A stretch of 64,000 nt of DNA from Trichobilharzia regenti. Its lineage: Eukaryota > Platyhelminthes > Trematoda > Strigeidida > Schistosomatidae. How positions within the stretch are numbered: position 1 is the first letter of the stretch; each line of letters starts with the position of its first letter. The notes beneath the pieces are model-generated. The model was not told the DNA's origin. It saw only the letters and a program-made list of their open reading frames with translations, and searched no databases. The DNA lies in assembly GCA_944472135.2 (NCBI GenBank), contig OX235267.1, forward strand, positions 35,681,312 through 35,745,311, read 5' to 3'. A program made the translations under genes and the position numbers. Shown in pieces: positions 58,119-64,000 of this stretch.

Positions 58119-60074
58119 ATGCCTGGGTCAAAGAAGGGACAGAGTGTCTTGGATGCAAACAGGAAAGTAAGTCATGGTGACTTGTCTGTTAATTGTAACG
58201 ATGTGTCTGATGTTAAGCATGACATGGTTGATGTTACTGTTTCGCCGTTCAGGGATAATAGGAACATCAAACTCCCTAAATTTGAACCACGGTGTTTTGA
58301 TGGAAACCCGGCTGATTATTTACAATTTGTAAAGGAGTTTGAGATCATGCTGAGTAGCTTTTTATTAAGTGATGAATTGAAATTGATGTATTTGATGAGG
58401 TATTGCACTGGAGATGCTTCAAGAGCTATACAGTGCTGTAAGCTCATGCCTCCTAATGAGGGATACGCTGAGGCTATGAGCATATTACGTCAAAGGTTTG
58501 GAAGACCTTCAATGATTGTAAGGAACGTATACGAAGCTGTCAAAGGTAACGGCAGTCAACTTCAAGATGACTCCAAGGCACTTACTGAGTTTTTAGATAA
58601 TCTTATGACTTATAAGAATACCTTGATTTCGATGAATTGCATGAGTGACCTCAACTCGAGTTTTATACTAGAAGTAATAGCAAGACGCCTACCTACTCGA
58701 CTGCAAAGGAAGTGGGTGAAGATAAGCTCCCGTATGGAGGATGAGGGTATCGAGCCAAAATTTGATGATATCCTGAAACTAGTAAAAAATAGTGTCAATC
58801 AATCTATGAGCAAGTTTGCCAGTATATTGAATCTCACCCCTAGAATAGAGCAGTCTGAGGGTAAAATGCAATCATTGATGACGAGTAGGCCTCAGAGAGG
58901 TGGATATCGAGAAGGCTCCATGATGTCTAGTAATGCATATAGACCTAGTGAGTGTAACAGGTTTCGTAGTACATCCTCAACAGATAAGTTACAAGATGCA
59001 AGACAAACACGGTTGTGTTTTACACGTTTGCAAGAGGTGCATACAGTAGTGAACTGTGAACCAGTGAGCAAGTTCAGTGATAAGCTAAATGTAAACTCCA
59101 GGCCTGACTCCGAATTGTGTGACGATAACGGTGCGGTCAAGAAGTCTGTAGTTGCAACTGGTAAGCCATTGTTGAATAGAGTGTCACAGAATAGAGTTAC
59201 TGCTTCAGAGTGCAGTTCTGACCCTACAAGTTTACAAGGTATTACTAGTCAGAGTGAAGTTATAAAACCTTTTAGGATTTGTGAGGAGGAACCAAAATTG
59301 TCTACTTCTGTTATTAAAGAGTTTGAAAATGATGAAGTTGACGGTAAATTGAATATTTGTGATAATGATCATGATACTTCAGATTTGTCTTTGGTTGATC
59401 ATGATGAGATGAGGGATATGCCTACTACTGCTAAGTTGAACAAAGGTTCTGTACAACTTGAACGTGAAGTAGAAATAAATGCAGATGCAGTTGCAGAAGG
59501 CATGCATACTTGTGAGACCGTCAGTGTGAGTGATCAGCATGTAGCCCACCTATCATCAGATGCTAGTGCTAAACCTGAGCTGATAGTAAAAGACAGCAGT
59601 GGTGGTGGTCTTGCAGGTAGACAACTTTCTGAAAGTCGAGCAACAACAGCTTCTGATCCACCGCTAACTTCATCAACTGGTATCAATCGGTCGTCGTTGG
59701 TGTTGTCATCCACAATGAAACAGTCGCCCATCAACTCAAGTATCTTGTGCAATGACTATAATAGTATTGGTGCATTTGAAAGGACGAAAGATATTGTTCA
59801 GTTTAGTGAGGATAAGCCAAGTGTAAACGAGAGAGTAATTGTTAAATTGACTTGCATGAATAAAGGCATTTCTAGTTTCAAGTTACTATTTGAATGTTAT
59901 TATCTTTGGTGTAAATTACTCTGTTTCTACGCTTGGTTGACCAGATACGTCGTGTGTTTGTTCGTCATCTATATTCTACGATACAATGACATGAGCGTGT
60001 TACCGTTCAGATTTGAGGATATAGCTGATAGAAGGAAGTCAGCAAATGAACTCTGCAACGATTTTCCAACCTAG
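58119..60074 (+). CDS. Gag-like protein of BEL/Pao-type element
   Basis: This 651-codon frame runs from the first ATG (58119); the frame is open back to about 58026 but without a Met. An N-terminal BEL-type Gag segment (DUF1759-like) starts at LPKFEPRCFDGNPADYLQF (about 52-70) and runs with YLMRYCTGDASRAIQ and the YKNTLISMNCM region to about residue 240. A zinc-knuckle position reads C300-x2-R303-x4-H308-x4-C313: the second cysteine of CCHC is arginine. Then a long Ser/Asp/Glu-rich low-complexity region, and close to the end an unusual hydrophobic stretch (about 587-623, rich in Leu, Cys, Tyr, Phe, Val), then 28 more residues. It binds and packages element RNA in relatives. No frame break was found, which for a non-autonomous copy suggests the protein was kept until recently. 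Confidence 0.85.
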   Translation: MPGSKKGQSVLDANRKVSHGDLSVNCNDVSDVKHDMVDVTVSPFRDNRNIKLPKFEPRCFDGNPADYLQFVKEFEIMLSSFLLSDELKLMYLMRYCTGDASRAIQCCKLMPPNEGYAEAMSILRQRFGRPSMIVRNVYEAVKGNGSQLQDDSKALTEFLDNLMTYKNTLISMNCMSDLNSSFILEVIARRLPTRLQRKWVKISSRMEDEGIEPKFDDILKLVKNSVNQSMSKFASILNLTPRIEQSEGKMQSLMTSRPQRGGYREGSMMSSNAYRPSECNRFRSTSSTDKLQDARQTRLCFTRLQEVHTVVNCEPVSKFSDKLNVNSRPDSELCDDNGAVKKSVVATGKPLLNRVSQNRVTASECSSDPTSLQGITSQSEVIKPFRICEEEPKLSTSVIKEFENDEVDGKLNICDNDHDTSDLSLVDHDEMRDMPTTAKLNKGSVQLEREVEINADAVAEGMHTCETVSVSDQHVAHLSSDASAKPELIVKDSSGGGLAGRQLSESRATTASDPPLTSSTGINRSSLVLSSTMKQSPINSSILCNDYNSIGAFERTKDIVQFSEDKPSVNERVIVKLTCMNKGISSFKLLFECYYLWCKLLCFYAWLTRYVVCLFVIYILRYNDMSVLPFRFEDIADRRKSANELCNDFPT

Positions 60075-60077
60075 GGC

Positions 60078-60790
60078 GTCAACCTGAGAAGGGTTGTAGG
60101 CGTACTGCTGTAAGTCCTACAATTCTTCAAAGGGTAGCGCATCAATGAGCAGTCCAATGTGCTTGGTGTGTGATTTTGTACATATGTTCATATTGTATAT
60201 ACTGAATTGATATCATCTGTCATCTAGCTGTTGGTAATTCTGTTTGTGTCCGGACGACTTCCACTTGGATCATCAACCTGAGAAGGAATGTAGGCGTACT
60301 GCTGTAAGTCCTACAATTCTTCAAAGGGTAGCGCATCAGTGAGCAGCCCAATGTGCCTGGTGTGTGATTTTGTACATATGTTCATATTGTATATACTGAA
60401 TTGATATCATCTGTCATCTAGCTGTTGTTAATTCTGTTTGTGTTCGGACGACTTCCACTTGGATCATCAACCTGAGAAGGAATGTAGGCGTACTGCTGTA
60501 AGTCCTACAGTTCTTCGAGGGTAGTTCGTCAGGGCAGAATCCACCATTTTGATGTGTTGATTGTACATATGTTTGTGTTAAATAATTGTGTGAGTTCCAA
60601 TTATTGTAATTGTTGGTTAATCTTGTTTGTGTCCGGACGTTCCACAACTTACAATCGTCAACCTGTGAAGGGTTGTAGGCGTACTGGTGTAAGTCCTGCG
60701 ATTCTTCAAAGGAATTCCATCAAGACATGAACTGCGAGTTTGTGTGTACTGTTTGTATATACGTGTGGTGTGTCATATCAATTGGTGTTT
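60078..60790 (+). repeat. Tandem repeat array, about 194-bp unit, four units
   Basis: Units start with (A/G)TCAACCTGAGAAGG or TCAACCTGTGAAGG at 60078, 60272, 60466 and 60657 (periods 194, 194, 191; the last is partial and diverged). The first two are nearly identical; the third and fourth differ in their middle. The array starts 3 bp after the Gag stop codon and lies inside the BEL-type element. Function unknown. Confidence 0.9.
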
Positions 60791-60799
60791 TTGGATCCA

Positions 60800-61410
60800 T
60801 TGTGTTTACTTGTTGTTTTCGTACCTCGTTGTTATCACGTAATTTTGTTAAAATTTTCGTCGTGATTACTTCTGAAGTTGTGTCCACTCTTCTACATCCA
60901 TGAATGAATTGATTGATGTTAGAGACAGCAGATGGGTCGTATACGCCGGGGAGGCTAGGCTATTGCCGAGAATGAAATGCATACGGAGATAATTGTTAGC
61001 TGTGGTCCCACACGCCGGGGAGAAAGAGTGTAAACGACTGAGGCTCGCATACGTCATCGTTACTAGAATTGAGGCAGAATGAGTGACAAGCGATTTCAGT
61101 GGTAATTGGTAGTGAGTAGATAAGAGGATGAGCGTAGAGTATCGTGAGGTACTGCCATAGTCACGTTGTATTCTGCAAGAGTCATTCTAGCAGGTGGCGA
61201 TTGCGTTGCAAGAGGATGCCTTTAACTGGAGGGCGCAGGTCGTCATTGATGTGTGAGATTGTGCTGTGAGTATGCTTGTGGTGTGTTGGCTTTTCTGTTT
61301 GTTTTCCATTTCAGCTCTGTCCGTGTGACCCAGGTTCTCGCAATGGCATCCAAGTCAACGTGTATTGGTCGTGAAGGAAAAAAGGGATGGATCCCTTTTC
61401 TGCCGGGGAG
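60800..61410. other. Internal non-coding part of BEL-type element and polypurine tract
   Basis: No open frame of note. 61373-61387 is all purine, followed by a perfect 8-bp hairpin (61380-61399: AAAAGGGA/TCCCTTTT), then GGGGAG directly before the 3' LTR, the expected place for second-strand priming. Confidence 0.7.
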
Positions 61411-61767
61411 TGTCAATGTAGTTGAAGATTGGACGATCAATTCATGGTTGTTTGCTCAAACCAACTCGCCCAATTTTCGCGGAGGCATCAATACGACAGT
61501 CATCGTCTCATCGGTCGCTGTTCAGAAAGAAGTCAGCAGTAAACCATCAGAAGTAATATTGTGATTTATTATTGTAATATTTGTTCACACACCTTAGTCA
61601 TACGTGATTTATATGTTGGTGTAACAATAAAGAATCCTCGAGTCAACAATTGGTGTTTTGGTTTTTTCGTCCGTTATTACTAAGCGTTTCTGAGAAACTT
61701 CAAGCGACAGCGTGAGCCCGAGCGTAGCAAGAGCTGGGCATTAACAATTTACGAGACGTGGCTGACA
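61411..61767 (+). repeat. 3' LTR
   Basis: Begins TGTCAATG, ends GCTGACA; AATAAA near 61627. Followed at once by the GCCCA target duplication. Confidence 0.9.
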
Positions 61768-61772
61768 GCCCA

Positions 61773-62624
61773 GTATTCCAGAAATGTTAAGTCTGCCTGA
61801 GACCTGGGTCTTTCGAGCACTTTATTGCTCTCCACTTCTTAACATCGTCGGAGCGAAGGGGAGTCGGGCAGCTTAGGAGGCATCGTAGGTCACTGATAAA
61901 AATCAAAAATATCAACGCCCCTAGGATAGGGCCCTGCTACTCTCCTGATGATCACTTGTGCCAAGATGACTGGACTCGATTGACCTTAGTGCAGAATTTC
62001 CTTTCAGCAAGGCAGAAGTCGCTCACATATACTGCCTGACTTATTTTGTAAAGGAAAGGGTCATGATTAACTGTGTTAAATGCCTTCTCAAAGTCTAGGA
62101 AGATCATATGGACTAGAACATTCATATCCCAGCCTGTTGTCTAATCGTTCCAGTGTGACAGTAGGTTTGTTACTTAGGACTTGTATCTCCTGAAATCATG
62201 TTGTACCCTATTAATCATGTCAAGATGTTCCCTGATGTGATAATTAACTATGCTTTCCAGTACTTCTGATACCATTGGAAATAGCACTATTGGTCTATAG
62301 CTGGTGGCATTTTGCGTGTCTCCACCCATGACAATAGGAGAAGGGATGGTCCTTTTCCACTCTCTTGGGAGTTTCTCTGAATTCATTGAATGTTTAGACA
62401 GATCGCCTAATGGCCTACAGGGTGCTTCGGTGCACTGTTTCCGAACAGATGGCGTAATGTCGTCACATCCTGGGGACTTTCCCGATGCCACTCCCCGTAT
62501 TTTCCCTGGTAGCCTTGCTGATTTTATTTCGAACATAGCCTCTAGGTTTTCTTTCGGCGAATAGTAGTGTCACCATTTTGCCAATACGCTGCTGTTTAAC
62601 TGATTTTTAATGGCTCAACTGAGT
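61773..62624 (-). pseudogene. CR1-like LINE, reverse-transcriptase half (5' of nested insertion)
   Basis: Minus strand from 62570: SPKENLEAMFEIKSAR-like start, then ASGKSPGCDDITPSV, LPREWKRTI, ATSYRPIVLFPMVSEVLESI and a QHDFRR block in an open frame (62536-62174); then, with frameshifts, a motif A form DFEKAFNTVNHDP, a motif B form QGPILGALIFLIFISDL with an in-frame stop just before it, and RSDDVKKWRAI where functional copies have F/YADD. It continues across the BEL insertion at 57617. Inactive. Confidence 0.85.
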
Positions 62625-64000
62625 TGTCAGCCACGTCTCGTAAACCGTTAATGCCCAGCTCTTGCTACGCTCGGGCTCACGCTGTCGCTTGAAGTTTCTC
62701 AGAAACGCTTAGTAATAACGGACGAAAAATCCAAAACACCAATTGTTGACTCGAGGATTCTTTATTGTTACACCAACATATAAATCACGTATGACTAAGG
62801 TGTGTGAACAAATATTACAATAATAAATCACAATATTACTTCTGATGGTTTACTGCTGACTTCTTTCTGAACAGCGACCGATGAGACGATGACTGTCGTA
62901 TTGATGCCTCCGCGAAAATTGGGGGAGTTGGTTTGAGCAAACAACCATGAATTGATCGTCCAATCTTCAACTACATTGACACTCCCCGGCAGAAAAGGGA
63001 TCCATCCCTTTTTTCCTTCACGACCAATACACGTTGACTTGGATGCCATTGCGAGAACCTGGGTCACACGGACAGAGCTGAAATGGAAAACAAACAGAAA
63101 AGCCAACACACCACAAGCATACTCACAGCACAATCTCACACATCAATGACGACCTGCGCCCTCCAGTTAAAGGCATCCTCTTGCAACGCAATCGCCACCT
63201 GCTAGAATGACTCTTGCAGAATACAACGTGACTATGGCAGTACCTCACGATACTCTACGCTCATCCTCTTATCTACTCACTACCAATTACCACTGAAATC
63301 GCTTATCACTCATTCTGCCTCAATTCTAGTAACGATGACGTATGCGAGCCTCAGTCGTTTACACTCTTTCTCCCCGGCGTGTGGGACCACAGCTAACAAT
63401 TATCTCCGTATGCATTTCATTCTCGGCAATAGCCTAGCCTCCCCGGCGTATACGACCCATCTGCTGTCTCTAACATCAATCAATTCATTCATGGATGTAG
63501 AAGAGTGGACACAACTTCAGAAGTAATCACGACGAAAATTTTAACAAAATTACGTGATAACAACGAGGTACGAAAACAACAAGTAAACACAATGGATCCA
63601 AAAACACCAATTGATATGACACACCACACGTATATACAAACAGTACACACAAACTCGCAGTTCATGTCTTGATGGAATTCCTTTGAAGAATCGCAGGACT
63701 TACACCAGTACGCCTACAACCCTTCACAGGTTGACGATTGTAAGTTGTGGAACGTCCGGACACAAACAAGATTAACCAACAATTACAATAATTGGAACTC
63801 ACACAATTATTTAACACAAACATATGTACAATCAACACATCAAAAATGGTGGATTCTGCCCTGACGAACTACCCTCGAAGAACTGTAGGACTTACAGCAG
63901 TACGCCTACATTCCTTCTCAGGTTGATGATCCAAGTGGAAGTCGTCCGAACACAAACAGAATTAACAACAGCTAGATGACAGATGATATCAATTCAGTAT
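62625..64000 (-). mobile_element. Second copy of the BEL-type element, opposite strand, cut by window end
   Basis: Inverted match of 60392-61767 with no net length change (any two paired positions add to 124392). Its 3' LTR is 62625-62981, followed by the internal non-coding part and the tandem repeats. It differs from the first copy at scattered bases (for example in the LTR it shares CGGTTTA and ACTCCCCC with the first copy's 5' LTR), so it is a separate copy rather than the same molecule read twice. The Gag region would lie beyond 64000. Confidence 0.9.

Larger units (their letters stand above)
57618..61767 (+). mobile_element. Complete BEL/Pao-type LTR retrotransposon, non-autonomous (Gag only)
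   Basis: Two 357-bp LTRs (57618-57974, 61411-61767) begin TGTCA and end TGACA. The element is flanked by a 5-bp target duplication, GCCCA, at 57613-57617 and 61768-61772. Inside are a 144-bp leader, a 651-codon Gag-like frame, a 194-bp tandem repeat array and a purine tract before the 3' LTR. No protease, reverse transcriptase, RNase H or integrase is present, so it must depend on enzymes from a relative. The two LTRs differ at about six positions by eye, so the insertion is fairly recent. It sits in a CR1-like LINE. Confidence 0.9.

Noticed and set aside
60392..64000. Inverted repeat as an assembly artefact
   Set aside because: The arms differ at several bases and are separated by unique CR1 sequence, so two real copies are more likely; long reads would settle it.
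1..64000. CRISPR arrays, operons, bacterial genes, phage
   Set aside because: No spaced short-repeat arrays or compact gene blocks exist; splice-site structure and retroelements mark this as eukaryotic nuclear DNA.

Overview
This is a gene-poor, AT-rich stretch of animal nuclear DNA packed with retroelements. It most likely comes from a schistosome or a close trematode relative. The evidence is tRNA-derived short repeats carrying hammerhead-ribozyme cores (the arrangement known from the schistosome S-alpha family), many RTE-type LINE 3' tails, Penelope-like elements with a GIY-YIG domain, a BEL/Pao-type LTR element and CR1-like LINE remnants. The species cannot be fixed from the sequence alone.

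The only cellular gene I can reconstruct is on the minus strand: mitochondrial phenylalanyl-tRNA synthetase (FARS2), eight exons from about 52986 down to 26938. Splice sites and codon phases agree at every junction and give a 494-residue protein with the class II catalytic core and a C-terminal anticodon-binding domain. Its introns hold most of the LINE, Penelope and SINE copies between 27 and 53 kb.

Positions 1-13481 and 15091-27994 are two near-identical copies of one segment in direct tandem (period about 15.1 kb). The copy may continue left of the window. The segment includes the last FARS2 exon and sequence downstream, so that exon exists twice (26938-27105 and 11821-11988), with identical protein. 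The two copies differ by a solo LTR with target duplication (copy A only), a related truncated LTR at another site (copy B only), and deletions in the SINE cluster.

Right of the gene, 54.9-64 kb is a nested retroelement block. A CR1-like LINE on the minus strand is split by a complete 4150-bp BEL/Pao-type element (357-bp LTRs, 5-bp target duplication) whose only long reading frame is Gag-like. A second, opposite copy of that element starts 857 bp further on and runs off the window. No bacterial-type genes, CRISPR arrays or intact tRNA/rRNA genes were seen.
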